Counted from the stretch's first letter, positions 39,213-52,467 are shown. The stretch is 64,000 bases of DNA from Temnothorax longispinosus (GCF_030848805.1 NC_092366.1:20770181-20834180), one strand, 5' to 3'. The notes: a model not told the origin generated them from the letters alone. A program made the numbers and translations.

Positions 39213-40742
39213 TTATGACGGATCGTAGAGGTCGGTTTCTTGTTTCAAAGGATCGATTTCGTTGTCGTAGTAGATGTCCGAGTCTTTAAAGTCAGGAACT
39301 ACAACGATATCGATAGCGTCCCCCTTCAGTTCGTAACCGTCGTCTTCCATAATCTCCTCCTCTTCCACTTTTACATTCCCCACGCTGTGCTCCTCCGTGA
39401 GATGAGTGCGAAGAGCGGATAAGGCGTAAAATATTTTGTCGCATAGATTACATTGAAATGTCTTACCGTCGGCCGCGCGCAAACAATGCATGTAATCATT
39501 GGACGACGATTTCATGGGCTGATAAACCTTTCTGTGTAGGGCCATGTGTTTCTCGTGATCCATGGAGAGAATAAACTCGTAAGAACAGATCGGACACTTC
39601 AGGTTGTGCTTCGTCCACATTGTGTGTATCTTCAATCGGTGGAGATTCTCGTAGACCTCGCCGCAAATAGGGCACTTGAGGCATATGTGATTCTTCAGGG
39701 TCTCCAGGTTCTCATAGATACCGCTACACTCGTTGCACTGATACGACTTTTGTTTCTTACAGGTGTGCTTGAACCAGTGCCTTTCCAGCTGTGCCAGGAG
39801 ATCGAATACCAACTCGCAGACAGCGCAGGCGAACATTCCGTGATGATCGCGCTTCAGGCCGTACTCCAGCAAGCTGGTCGAGCACTGATAATGCTTCTCA
39901 TAGTTGTCCTTGCGCAGCAGGCTCTCGTTGCAGGATTCACATTGGTTTTGATGCTTGGTCAAGTGAGCAAATAACATTCCGGGCTCGGCGTTGCAGTAAT
40001 TACAAAAATTACACATGTAACCGTTATCCGCCGTCGCGTGCAGGTGAGAGAGCAGGTGCCTCTGATAGGTATTCGGGCTGAAGAATGTCGCACCGCATGC
40101 GGGACACTTGAGATAGGGTCTCTTCTTATCCGTGTAGTGCAGGGATAGGGGATTCACCTTTTTCGTCCACTTCTTGTCTCTTTTGATCTTTGCTGAATTG
40201 TCGTACACGATGTCCTCCAAAATGATCTTGGGGATACGCTCGTGCTCCTCGGAGGACGTGCTTTGGCTGGTTTCGTCCTGCGTCGACTGATCGCTGTTAG
40301 CCGCGCATTTCCGCAAGTATACCATCTTGTTGTAGCTATGCTTCCACCTGCCGTTCTTTTGATTCTTGGAGATTTTATGCATGCTCTGCTCAAACAGCTC
40401 CTCCATTCTGACTCCCGCGTCCTCGAGGGTCCTCAACGGGGGCATTGGGATGTAATTGTCCTCGTTGGAGACGGAAGGCTCGATCTTGCAGGACACGCCA
40501 GAGGGATCCTTCGTGAGGTAGAGCAAATCCATCGGCGTTTCCTCTTCCGGGGGCTCCACTTTGTGCGGAACAGCTTCCACGCTACTTCGCAACTTACGTC
40601 CGCTGCCACTGGCATGCTTGCTCTTCCTGTGGCCCTTGCTCTTCTTCTCCTCCGCGGTCTTCCTCGTCTTCTTGGGCACGTTCTCGCCCTCGATCTCGTC
40701 CAGCTTCAGCATCCTGTCAGTCTTCTGGTTGCGCCGCCTCAT
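39213..40742 (-). CDS. C2H2 zinc-finger protein, single exon
   Basis: A 509-residue protein in one exon. The first 210 residues are basic and then Ser/Glu-rich without a ZAD or BTB domain. About eight C2H2-type fingers follow between residues 215 and 450. Clear ones begin LKCPACGATF, YMCNFCNYC, FACAVCELVF, LKCPICGEVY, LKCPICSYEF and FQCNLCDKIF. Others are degenerate: one ends in a Cys (EKHYQC), and another is C2HC-like (YQCNECSGIY...HIC). The C-terminal 60 residues are very acidic. Linkers are mostly not the TGEKP type, so not every finger need bind DNA. The start at 40742 is the first in-frame ATG after a CpG-rich leader. A nuclear DNA-binding regulator is likely from the family; targets are unknown. 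Confidence 0.88.
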   Translation of the reverse strand: MRRRNQKTDRMLKLDEIEGENVPKKTRKTAEEKKSKGHRKSKHASGSGRKLRSSVEAVPHKVEPPEEETPMDLLYLTKDPSGVSCKIEPSVSNEDNYIPMPPLRTLEDAGVRMEELFEQSMHKISKNQKNGRWKHSYNKMVYLRKCAANSDQSTQDETSQSTSSEEHERIPKIILEDIVYDNSAKIKRDKKWTKKVNPLSLHYTDKKRPYLKCPACGATFFSPNTYQRHLLSHLHATADNGYMCNFCNYCNAEPGMLFAHLTKHQNQCESCNESLLRKDNYEKHYQCSTSLLEYGLKRDHHGMFACAVCELVFDLLAQLERHWFKHTCKKQKSYQCNECSGIYENLETLKNHICLKCPICGEVYENLHRLKIHTMWTKHNLKCPICSYEFILSMDHEKHMALHRKVYQPMKSSSNDYMHCLRAADGKTFQCNLCDKIFYALSALRTHLTEEHSVGNVKVEEEEIMEDDGYELKGDAIDIVVVPDFKDSDIYYDNEIDPLKQETDLYDPS

Positions 40743-42342
40743 CGACGCTGCGTTTACACGATCAGGGCGATACGGGGGTACGCGTGTTTACACCACGCCA
40801 GACGTCGTGACATAACCTGAGACCTCGGCGTGCCCTGTTAACAGCCGAATGTGAGAAAACATGCGAGATATCTCGCCGATTCCGCGAATACCTGACGCCG
40901 CGCGTACTCACGTGTCGCGGTTGCGGTCGGTCGTATAGTCGACGGGAGGGCTTCGCTACGCGCTGTCACGTTGCATTGATTTTTCCGGGCTCCGGATGCC
41001 TCCGGACGCATGGCCGTCCGCCGTCCCAGGTCCCAGAGCGGCGCGAGGAAGCCGCGGTAACCGCCCGGCGTGGCCGACGTTTCCGTGGCTCGTATTCAAG
41101 GGGGTACCACGCACCCTGGCGTTTCTCTCTCCCTCGATAACGCAGGATCAGCTGTTCCTCGAGACGGATGTGAGAGAGAGAGACCGAACGATCTCGTTCG
41201 CCATGCCGTGTAGCGTCGCTTGTCGCTTACCCGTCCACCGCGTTCCGCTTTCGAAGTAGAAAGGGCTCGATAACGGGCCGTCGACGGCTCGCGCCGCGAA
41301 TCGATGCGAAAGAAAGAAAGTAAGGAAGGAAAGAAAGAACGTGTGTGGGATCTCTTTGCCTTCTCCTTCCCTCGGACAACACACCCGGACCGATAAACCC
41401 CGGATATTCCGGATATTCGCCTATTTTGTTTTAAACGAACTTCCTGTTTGATGGGAAGGGAGGAGGAAGTTAATGACTTTGCAAGACTTTTTCCAATTTC
41501 TACCTATTCGTTTTAATGCTCGTTCGTCACAATTGTAGATTGCAAGATAAAATCGTGATACTTTTTTCAGCTGTGTCAAGTAGAAACGATGTTGGGTCTT
41601 TTTGACGAGAAAGTATCTTTTTCCTCTCTCTCTTCCTCTCTCTCTCTCTCGCTCTCTCTTTCTCTCTCTCTCTCTCTCTTTCTCTCTCTTCCCTTCTCTT
41701 TTTCTCTCTCTTTCTTTGCCTTATATACAGTGTCTTTCAAAGATTTACATTGCCTGGGCAATCTAAAAGTTCGATATTAAATTGTTAATTCACAATGCAT
41801 ACACGCAGTTGATTAACGTTATGGTTTTGAAATTACATTATTATCTAACAAAGCGATATTCTATACACACAAAAATCTACTTAGACAATACTTGTCTCAG
41901 CTATATTTTAGCCTTTAGCGTAAACGCGAAAGCGCACAATGTACCTTTCGCCGACGGATGAGATGCGTGAGAAAGAAAAGAATTGTGTCAAGAATTATGA
42001 AAAGAAAAATACGAGAAGCATCTCTAGTCTTTCAACTTTCTCGAGTTCCCTCAAAATCAGTTAATTTCTGGATTTTTCCACTTTCGTATTGTCTGCAACT
42101 TTGCGTAAAAGCATAAGAAACCCTCCCCCACAATAAGCTTTTGATATAATTAATAATCCTAACGAGAATCCTGAAAAAACTAATCGCCGGAAAAGTAAAT
42201 CGGAATCCTTCCTTTTATTCTACTGAAATTTCCCTTAAAACTATGTACATATAAACGGCGTCGTCGAACGTCCTTTTCTATATATTCCTTTTCTATACAT
42301 TTTTGACGACCCTCCGCCCTTTCGGCTCGAGTTCAGTCAAGT
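40743..42342. other. CpG-rich promoter of the zinc-finger gene and spacer
   Basis: 40743-41300 is CpG-rich, as expected for the 5' end of the zinc-finger gene. After it come a CT microsatellite and AT-rich DNA that includes the 3' UTR of the VPV gene. No coding region seen. Confidence 0.5.
41621..41716. repeat. Interrupted (CT)n/(TTC) microsatellite
   Basis: About 95 bases of CT dinucleotides broken by TTT, GCT and CCCTT interruptions. Confidence 0.92.
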
Positions 42343-44719
42343 TCAGTTCTTGTCGGTCTTCCTCTTTTTGTGATCGTGGCCGTGGGCAAGATGGTCGGCA
42401 ATGTCGGCATGGGCAATATGAGCATGGGCATCGTGGTGGTCGTAACCGTGGCCGTAACCGTGCGCCAGCACGTGACCAAGCCCATGACCGAAACCATGGG
42501 CGAGGGGGGTGTGCGGGGCGAGGGGGGCGATGCCGGTGTCCAAGTGCAGGGTGGCCGACGGTGAGTGAACAGGGTAAAGGTGATCGGGTGCGTAGTCGCG
42601 CGCATAGATGGCGCCAGCAGGGCCGCCGAGCGGGATCAGCGGGAGCGCCTGGAGTCCCTGGAGACTCTGGAGAGCCGAGGGCGGCAAGGGCAAGCTGGGC
42701 AAGGAGTGCACTGGAACCGGGACGGGCACCGGTACCGGCACGGGCACTGGATGCCGCACGGGAACCGGATACGGCTGCTGCACGGGCACCGCGATCGGCT
42801 CCTTCACCGGGATCGGCACCGGACGCTCCACGGGAATCGGCACCGCCTGCGTAATGGAAAAACGTTTCGGTTAATTGCGACTTGAACCGCGAAAACGAGC
42901 GTCTGATTTTTACATCCCCCCCCCCCCTAATAATGAGAAAATGAAACTCACGTCACGGTAATTTTAATGAGCTTCTTTCGTTTATTAAATATTTTTTTTG
43001 TTTCTCCTTACTTTTTCAAAAAATGAGTAATTTTGTATATATATTGTCCTCAATTACTTTAATAAATTATAGAAGAATAAAAAATATGTAATTAATATGT
43101 AATTAATAACAATGACTTTAAATAGGGGAGTAAAAATCATTCCAAGTGACTATTTATGAAGAAAAAAAATCAGGCATCTGTTTTTAGATTTAAAAAAGAA
43201 GAGTAGGTATGTAAAATTGCAAATGACTGTTTCGATGGAAAGAGCATCAGAGCTCCGGTTATAATTATAATGAGAAATTTAGAAGTGATTTTTTTCAAGT
43301 ACCAGGTCATTTTGTAGTTTCGATTCTATTATAATTGAGAATGCAAGGCTTCTCTGAAAATAAGCTTTAGAGATGCGAATGAAGATGACGTTTATGACAC
43401 AAGTCGACTTTACATGTTCAGAAAATTAGCTCAATATTCGCTTGTTACGAAATTTCCACGAATTTTTCGCATTGCTTTCAGCAAAATTGCTGCGAAAGGA
43501 AGAGTGATCATCGTTAATAGACTTCACACGTCGATATGAAAGTAAAGTTGACGGAGACGCTACCTGAGGTACCGGTACCGGGACGGGGACCGGTTTGTGA
43601 ATGATTTTCTCGATCGGCACCGGCACGTGATACGGTTTCTCTATGATCACTGGATGCGGGACTGGCACCGGCTTCTCCACCACCAAGTGCTTCGTTATGT
43701 ACACCGGGAGGGTTTTTAGAATTCCGGGTGTCAGGGCGACGCCACCTCTACCATAAGTTGCATCTGCCAGATGCAGCCTGCACGAAATGTAAATATAACA
43801 TTGTTATTATTCTATGATTTTTAGGAAGTATATATCAAACACAAAAAAAAAAGAAAATTAGAAGGGTAATAATTTACGAGGAAAAAAATAATCCTCTGAA
43901 AAATATTTATAAACACTTCATGATATTCGTGTGATTTTTTGTTCAGTTAGTATTTTATTTAGTTAGAGTTATTATAAAATGTTAAAACACTTGCAAAACG
44001 CTTATACAATTTAGAGATTTACTGTAAATTATTTTAAATTATTTATCAACTTGATTATTTTTAATAAGTGTATTTAGATTTTTATGATTATTTTTACCCT
44101 GCATGCAGATTGATTTCGGGAAGTTTGAGTCCCGAACTCAAGGGGATGGGATCGATTGACCACGGTTGTCCGTGTCCATAAGAGCTCCCCGATAAACCAA
44201 TCCACCCGTCGTTACCGATGATACCTCGTTTTTGCTGCTTCGCATCTTTCAGCACCGACGCGAATGCGCAGGTGTATAACAATGTCAGGAACAGCTAAAA
44301 TACCGAATCAAAGTAATGAAATTAAAAAAACTAATATCTTATTGTTAGAGAGAGATCTTTAATTATTCAAGACATAAATTAACGTTATATGTGAAAGATT
44401 ATATAGAGGGGTAAAAACCAGAATGTGGTGTAAGTCAAATTTTTTTAAATATTTTCTCGTGTGCATAGATGCAATCTGTACAATATATAAATTGCATCTA
44501 TGCACACAAGAAAATATTTAAAAAAATTTGACTTACGCCACTCTGATTTTTACCCCTCCATATGTGAATTTAATAAAAATAGTTAGGAGTTTTAGTGTTA
44601 GAAAAGAAGATTGATCGTTTCAGGAAGATATGATCCAGATATTCTATATTTATAAACTTTAATCTCGATTTACGCTACTTAAATGACGAAATCCAGCTAC
44701 TTACAAAGATCTTCGACAT
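42343..44719 (-). CDS. Secreted Val-Pro-repeat protein (cuticle/matrix type), four exons
   Basis: Exons 44719-44705, 44294-44098, 43777-43564 and 42846-42343 keep phase (930 bases, 309 residues). The first exon holds only five codons (MSKIF); exon 2 completes a signal peptide (LFLTLLYTCAFAS). Exon 3 and the start of exon 4 are runs of VPVP, EKP and KPxPVPV motifs. The end of exon 4 is His/Ala/Gly-rich (AHGFGHGLGHVLAHGYGHGY) and ends with a basic tail. There is no chitin-binding R&R domain. Low-complexity VPV/EKPYPV proteins are found among insect cuticular and matrix proteins, so that role is inferred. A TATA box lies at 44770-44776, about 30 bases before a likely initiator. The gene is head-to-head with a related gene at 46940-48356. 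Confidence 0.85.
44406..44559. mobile_element. Palindromic MITE, GAGGGGTAAAAACC ends
   Basis: A 154-base inverted repeat: arms of about 70 bases containing TTTAAATATTTTCTTGTGTGCATAGATGCAAT-type sequence meet at a short AT-rich loop. It begins GAGGGGTAAAAACCAGA and ends TCTGATTTTTACCCCTC. It lies in the first intron of the minus-strand VPV gene. Confidence 0.85.
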
Positions 44720-44769
44720 TGCTCTCTTGTCGCGGACGAACTGTTTGTAAGATTGTAACAACGGAAGCC

Positions 44770-44776
44770 TTTTATA
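44770..44776 (-). promoter_or_regulatory. TATA box of the minus-strand VPV gene
   Basis: AAATATAAAAGGC on the minus strand. About 30 bases downstream is ACAGTTCG, a plausible initiator, then a short leader to ATG at 44719. Confidence 0.7.
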
Positions 44777-46849
44777 TTTGCGAATCGTACCAGTGACGAC
44801 TTGACGGGTCCAGATCGAGAAGCAGGACAAGTTCCCATTTACGATCAAATCGGAAATTCACCCTTGTTGATCGATATCCCGAGCTTCCGGTAATGAAAGT
44901 TGATTGCTGATGAATCCAGTTTGTAGTGACATTTCAAAATAACTTCTATAGTAAACGTATACATTATAAAGAATACCACAACCATAAAATATGATAACTA
45001 TTACTTAATATTCAATCAATATATTTGACAGATTAATTAAATAATTAATATTAAATTGATTAAATTACTGAATCAAAATTTAATTCGTGCAGATTTAGGT
45101 AGCATATCGGACACTTATTTAAGATGTAAAACTATTGTTAAGCAGTATTGAATATTATTGAATATTACAAGTTCACATGTGTCTTCTGCCAAGAACGACA
45201 CTAGTTTCCCACTTGATTGCGAGCTCGTGCTCGTAATATTGACGCCGTAATTACGTTCGACGATTCGTAGTACCTGTACCACTTACCTACATCCCTATAT
45301 CTATTTAATTATGCCTGGAAACGCACTTCCGCACACGTACGGTGAAAAGGAAAACGCTTAAGAATTTCGCGTGCCGTTTAATACTGTCTGCATGAGCGAT
45401 GGATGAATATAAAATTGCAACAGCTAATTCTCAGTCATACTGGTACTCTGGATTAGCTAATTCTAAGTTAACAACATGTTGGTCTCTACATTACTCTCTC
45501 GCTTATATGATATAGATCAAAAAGATGTAGATAACATTTATTAACGTGCTAACTTCTTGCAAATTTTATCAATAGACTGGCAAATAATATTTTAGACATT
45601 TAAATATAATAAATTATTGATATTTATACGCAAGAGGGTATATGACAGAAGCGAAAGCGAATTAAAGTCTAGGCTTTTAGAAGTTCACAAAAGAAACGAG
45701 AGAAGAGCTCAAGTAATATAAAAGTTCTCATTTTATCGTAATAACGCATATTGTTCTCCTGTCGAGGCTTTCGCACTGCGTGCCTACCGGAACGTTTCTT
45801 TGTTGTACTTTACCACTACGTATGTGTATTCCGCTAATTCGCGATACGTGGCTGGCGAACCTTGGGCGTTAGTGTCATTGGGCGTGTTGTTACGCATTCG
45901 TCGGTTCGAACTCGCCGATGAATAATGAATGGCAGGCATAACGTGGTCGGCATTAGGAACGCGACGGGCATTAGGCACTTAGAAAATGAAAGTTAGGAAA
46001 GTCTAACGCGGTTAATGCGGAAGCGAAGAGGAAAACGCGCCCGTCTCGATCTCGTTGACCGAATAGAGGACGTCGGAGAACGCTAAAAGAAACTGGAATC
46101 GCCATTTGCATTTGCTGCCGCATATCTTCATCCTTTGCTTACGCGGGAAACTTACATGACTTACTTACATCATTATTAATTCGTTAATTTATTGTTAAAA
46201 AACATTTACATTCAGCGTTTTGTATATCGGACATCTTTATTTGTGTATCGAACGACAGCGCGTTATTGATTAATTGTTTAATTGCTGTAAATTAATATCA
46301 TTTATTCATTTCGTGATAATTTAAACAATCTATAATTTATGTTAGATTTTAAAATATTTATAATCTTATATATTATTTGATGCGTGCAATGTATTACTGC
46401 GTACTTTTTTATATGCTTTTTATATTATACGGCGGATAAAATCATAAATAGAACTCTATGTTGAATTCTAATACGATTTATAGATTAATTGAAGTTAGAG
46501 TATGTCTTATAATGTAATTATCGATGCAATGCATTTCGCGCGGAACGATTCCAATCGTGTATCGCGGCGTGATTGAATCGAATCACGTATCGGGCGCGAT
46601 CGCGGCTATCTAACGATCGGTAGACCGAACGATCGTCGATAAACCTCCGACTAACTGCGCTGCTAATGTATGTGCTGCAGGATTTTTTCGTCACGCGTCT
46701 TCCTCGTTTGTCTTCGTCCGATCTCCTAGGAGAGAAAAGCGACCGCCATTTGGCCATCGATCAGGTTCGAATAGCAGCGAAAGTGTATCGGTTCATAGAA
46801 TCGCTCCTCTTCTTCGTTCGGGCGATGCGTCACATCGATGCTGATGCCC
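44777..46849. other. Intergenic region between the divergent VPV genes
   Basis: About 2 kb of mostly AT-rich DNA shared as upstream sequence by both VPV genes. No exon supported. It may hold shared regulatory sites, but I cannot name any. Confidence 0.4.
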
Positions 46850-46857
46850 TATAAATA
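46850..46857 (+). promoter_or_regulatory. TATA box of the plus-strand VPV gene
   Basis: TATAAATA, followed by an arthropod-type initiator TCAGT at 46887-46891. The spacing of about 38 bases is a little longer than usual. The start codon follows at 46940. Confidence 0.6.
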
Positions 46858-46939
46858 CATATGGGGGTCACGATTCCGGAGCGAACTCAGTTTTTCGTCG
46901 GCGTTGCGACCGGTAACTGGAACCCTTGAGCGACCCATC

Positions 46940-48356
46940 ATGAGGCTCCTCCTGGTACCAGCGCGAATTCTCGCTTTTGTTTTATTGCCATCAATCGCGT
47001 TTGACGTAATTCGCATCGACGTAATTTACATTCGGATGCACCGCGGCGAAAGATGGAGAACGTTGATTTAGTGAATCGTTTGTGCATCGTTTGTGAATTG
47101 CAATAAACGATTGTGCATCGTTTCTAATACTCCGTGCGATCTAAAAAGATCTAAAAACTAATTGTAATTTAATATTGTATTAAAAAACGTTAAAGTAATT
47201 GAAGTGAAACGAAATTATGAGTAAAATCTTGTTTAAAACTTGTAATTATAGATATATAATCAGATTTTTAGTTTCCAAAGGATCATTAAGTTCGAAAAAA
47301 TTTTATAGTTTTTGGCATTGTTGATTAAATTGCCGTTAGATACAACATCTCATATAACAAATTTATTTCAAATCAACCTTCCGAGAGTTTTCTCTGTAAG
47401 AACGTAATTCAGTCGACTTGACATCTCGTCGTTATGTTTTTACAGGTAATAATGTTGGTGTTGGCCAGCAGTGCAGCCATTATTGTTGACAAGAATTCAG
47501 AGCAACAAAGCACTTTCGTAAAAGCGAAGAAACACGGGAAAAGAGGTCTAGACGGCTTAGGATATGGTCTGCCTGAGTATCAGGAACATGTGTACGGTCC
47601 AGCGTCGGCACCACCGCCCCCGCCGATTTATGAAATTCCAGCCCCAGACGCTGGGCACCCGCTACCGGAACCGCCACCCCCCGTCGTTGGACATCCAGTT
47701 GGTGAGTAAACTCTTATTGATTTTACCTATTTTTATTTTATTGATTTTTTTACTTTAATAATTTTAAATTTATTTTGAAATTGAAGTATATTGATACAAA
47801 TAACTTAATTCCTTAATATTAAAACGTACTTTAGCTAGAAGGAAACGCTCATAAATTGCCTTTTAGCTTTACGTGATAAAGAAGAGAAATATCATTTTAT
47901 TTAGTGGCTTTGGACTTTATTCGTTACATAAAACTAGATCGAAATTATCTCAATTGTTTAAATTGTATCAATGGATGCGTCTGTGAACAACATCTCTGTA
48001 CTCTTTCAGCGGCAGTGCCTGTGCCCGTGCCCGTAGCGGTGCCGGTCACCAAGCACGTACCGATCGCTATACCCGTGCCGATTCACGTCGATCGCGCTGT
48101 GCCGGTGGCGGTGCCGGTGCCGAAACCGTATCCCGTCACCGTGGAGAAGATCGTTCACGTGGACCGGCCGGTGCATGTTCCGATCGATCGGCCGGTGCAT
48201 GTCCCAGTGCCAGTACCGAAACCGTATCCTGTCGCTTTCGAGAAAATCGTGCATGTAGACCGACCCGTACACGTGGCTGTGCCTGTGCACGTGCCGAAAC
48301 CGTACCCAGTACCGGTCGCTATACACGCGCATTACAAGTCACATTACGGTTGGTAG
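46940..48356 (+). CDS. Secreted Val-Pro-repeat protein (cuticle/matrix type), three exons
   Basis: Exons 46940-46954, 47446-47701 and 48010-48356 keep phase (618 bases, 205 residues). As in the neighbouring minus-strand gene, the first coding exon is five codons in phase 0 (MRLLL) and exon 2 completes the signal peptide (VIMLVLASSAAIIV). Its donor (CTG/GTACCA) is weak, so this exon rests mainly on the parallel. Exon 2 continues with a KR site and a Pro-rich stretch. Exon 3 consists of VPV repeats and two modules of the form VPKPYPVxxEKIVHVDRPVHV, ending HAHYKSHYGW. An extracellular structural role is inferred from composition and signal peptide. It is a probable paralogue of the gene at 42343-44719, pointing the other way. 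Confidence 0.8.
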
Positions 48357-48444
48357 CGCACTGCCATAGCGCACTACTCATCGAGCTCCGTTTTAATACA
48401 GTAGCGATGGTGTATTTTCGCTAATATCATAACTTAACATGTCC

Positions 48445-48475
48445 TTATATTATTATAATTTTTATAATAATATAA
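48445..48475. repeat. Perfect AT hairpin downstream of the VPV gene
   Basis: CTTATATTATTATAA and its reverse complement separated by a 3-5 base loop, about 90 bases after the stop codon. It may be a structure in the 3' UTR or a chance palindrome. Confidence 0.6.
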
Positions 48476-51400
48476 GTGCAATCACTTTATTACTGTTATA
48501 GATTTATTCTTGATACTTAATTATTCGCTAATTATTCTTATAAGTATCTCTTGATACTTAATTATTCATTGATTATTCATAATTAATCTTGCCTGACTGA
48601 AATGTTTGAAATTGATTATTGCGCGTCAGTGAGTGTTTGCATGTGTCTGTCTTTTTTTAACGATATCTTAAGATACTTTTCGGATACGTGTACCTTGCTA
48701 GGGTTCTTTTATTTTTTGCTCATTGATACAAATTTTGTGTAAAAATAGAGAAGTCGAATAAATATTCTTCTACCGAAATCTGTCTTCTGAGCAACCTTGA
48801 GAATAATATCGCTATCACCGTATGAATGGCGTGAACTTGTTCTATTAGTAAGAATCTTTATCATGACTAATGCAGTAATAATATCGTGAGGTAGTTACAA
48901 GGTGAGAACCAATTTATTTATGCATTTATATACCTATAAAGAAAAAAGTTTAAACTATGCAGCGACGGCGTGTCCTTGATCTTTAACGATATCAATGATC
49001 TGTTAAATTAAATTAAACTATACATTTTATTATATTTTGTAATTAATATATACGAGTATTTTATTAATATAGCTTTAAAATATCAACAATGTAATTTTTT
49101 TTCAGGCTTCATCAAAGCCAGAATAAGAACATACGAAATCATACGAAAAACAATTACTCATGAGATACTTATCACATTAATCTACAGAGATATATATTAC
49201 TTTTTAATCGTATTAATATAAATATTACAATTAAAATATACATGTTTGACAAATAATTTTTGTTCAGAACGATAATTATACAGATGAGTATATAATACGC
49301 AGGTTGTATATTTAACTTTACAGAGCTTATCAAAATCGAAAGACTAAGTCGTGATGTGTCAGTAATCACGTGTGCGTAATTACCTGAAAAATAATAACTT
49401 TGAGGTCAATAAAATAGTGAAAAATGTAGGAAAATATCTCCCTAAAGATGCGAAAAGCATAACGATGAAAAATTTGACATACTGCATTGTCTGGTAACTT
49501 CATTATCACGTTGGAGGGAGGTTTCAACGGCCAATGATATACCATCGCGTGTCCTCTTACCTGTGCTTGCGCATCGAGCGATACGGTGCGGAAAATGTCG
49601 TCCCTACCTCCCACGATCGGAAAAGTGTACCGATGGAAGCGACAGGGAAAGGTCGCGTTTTCCACGTAGCGGCTCTCTCATGCATTGTTGACGAGCGAAT
49701 TGCTAGGCGAGGCGTCGTACGCTACCACCGCTCGTGTTAAGAAGCATATATAATCCTATACTTTCGTCTATAGGTCCGAGAACTACATTTCACTAACTAC
49801 CGAAGAATCCGCGAATTTCCAACTCCGATCGATTCTATGATTGACAGATACCTTTTGATGTAAATTAATAATAAATGAAATAATTGAAAGATACCAGTCT
49901 GTACTTTTCTGAATAATGACATAATTTGTGCCTTCAATAATCATACTGATTAATTCTAATTGACATCAAATGTAAGAAAAGATAAAAAAAAAGGAAATAA
50001 TTACATTTTCTTGTAATAACTTATACTCGGAAAAAATTATTGTTTAATGCTGTTACTACATATTGTTCAGCAAGTAGATTACAACAGAAATAAACAGGCA
50101 GCGTTAGAAGGTTGCTATACACGATCTCGATATATCAGCGTGTGAACAAACGCGACGGTTTCCTGGTTATCGACTATCATTCACACCGATTACTCCGCAA
50201 ATGAAACGAGAAAACACGTGGACGCGTTCTCGCCCTATGTCATCCGGGAAAAGGCTCATGTCATCCATCAGATCACTATGCTATCCGAAAGAAACCCGTA
50301 ACCCCGTTACGGTGAACCGCTATCTTTCTGCCATCGTAGCTCTCAGTATCCGTTTAGCGAGGTAGATACGCGGATTTTCTCTCTTTCGATAAGGAACGCG
50401 AGTGCTTCACCTCTGCGAAGAAAGATTCTAGTCGCGATCGTACACGTTGGTGCTCAATTTTCCACGCGAAAAATTTGGCGGTTGTTCGTAGTCGCACAAA
50501 GAAGCATTCGCTGATCGGAATTTTACAGTGTAATAAGATAATCGAGTGTAGTTTATTTCTTCGTAATTTATTTATTTACGCATGACGTGATTCACAGTGT
50601 TGAGAGAATTGATTTCTCGATTCAGTTCCTGAATTTCTATGATAGACATAGACATATGACGTTATTTAGTTTGTGATTTAATTATATACGTTAATTATAT
50701 ACGTGTTGTTTAAATGTTCAAACGACTTGAAGCTAAAAATAGAGGTATGAAACTAAAAGATGGAACAGAATGTGAAAAAATAAAAAATAAAATTGTATTA
50801 TCTTATAACTGTACTGTCTTATAACATTATTCTTTTCTTACGTTGATTATTAATATTCAAAAATGAATATTACCTAACAAGCATCGAACTTTGTTCTTTT
50901 CGCAGACAGTTTTAATTTCTTCTTTTTTTATGATGGCTCTAATAATAATACAGCATGTTGATAAATTTTACCACTGTATAGGAAAATAATAATTTATATC
51001 GAAACTATTGTTTTCTTCCCTTTCTGTATGTATATCAGTGAACTAATGTTTTTCTAAATGTTAGGTGTTACACAAAGTGCAAGTTAATTGCTAATATTAC
51101 TTCGCAATGTTGTGTCATACAACATACTAAACCTTAATTGCGACTTCCTTAGAAGAAGTGGTTTATCTTTAGATTCTTGTCTTACGTACGAGCATCGGTT
51201 TTCTTTTATATGTATATAGTAATTTATTTTAATGGGACCTCGGTTACGGTAACTACGTCTACGATAGACGTAAGTAATAATGTATAAAAGTTTCTCGTAG
51301 CAAGTGCTATAGGGTATCTATAGCAAGCTCATATTTAATTGATTCTTCGGCGCCTTTTGCGCGCTCGATAGGCGTTACACTTGACACCAAAGGCGTGGAT

Positions 51401-52467
51401 CCATAACACTGACTTAAAGTCGACTTAAACATTGCCGTCGCGATCGAAGAAAATGAACTCGGGGTATCAATAGGAAACCGCGTACAAAAGAGATTATACT
51501 TTAAAAATAAAATTATTTTTGTCTTTTGTCGGTTATTTTATTAAAATTTTTAAATTTTTTTTATGTTAATTCCTTAAATATATTTTTAATTTACTTTAGC
51601 CGAATGATAAATTAAAATAAATTATATATTTTTTATTTATTTATTTTTTTTATTAATTCACGCCATCTAAAATGTGTAACTGTAGTTGACTCCTTACATT
51701 TTGTTTAGGAATGTTTGAATATTATTTGCTTTGATAGTGTTTATTTCTTTATTTACAGTTCCGATATGATAAACACTTTGTATCTAGTTATGTTAAACCT
51801 TTTGTAGTTACAAAACTAGAGGAATGTATAGCGAGATATGTACTTCCCATTGAACTACATCTAAGCTACGTCAGAGCTGTGTGCGCACACAATCGATAGA
51901 TAATAATAGACAAATTATTCAGTAAAATTTGAATAATATGTTTTTGTACATATTATAAATAAGCAAAAATATGTGTTATAAAAACTATTTCCTTTAAAAT
52001 TTTTATAGAATCAATTGTTAACAAAATTTAATATTTTTAAAATGTGCCTGATAGAAGTAAAATATTTTTAATTTAAGTGATATGATTATTTTTATGTTAT
52101 TTAAAAAATTAATTATGTAAATGCGTAATTCTTTAAAATTTACAATTACACTTTGTTACATTTTGGACTAGAAAACTCTTTTGACAAATCATTACTTTGA
52201 CAGTGTTGGCTTAATATTTCATGAATCTTTAAGGGATTTAAATTGAGATTAATTTAAATTGAGTAGATAGAAAGATTTTCAGAAATGTGGTATAATTTTT
52301 TTATTTCCCAATTTATATAAAAATATAGATATTAATGATAGATATTATATAATATTAAAAGTTTAGATTTTTTTATGTTTTTTAATATTAGCACAGTTCT
52401 ATAATATATTGTTCTTATGAATTCTATTGAGAAAAAATTTGTTGAAATCCTATACTGCTGATCCTAC

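Noticed and set aside
42303..42885. Plus-strand Gly/Arg-rich frames opposite the VPV gene
   Set aside because: Codon-repeat shadow of the VPVP and His/Gly repeats on the minus strand.
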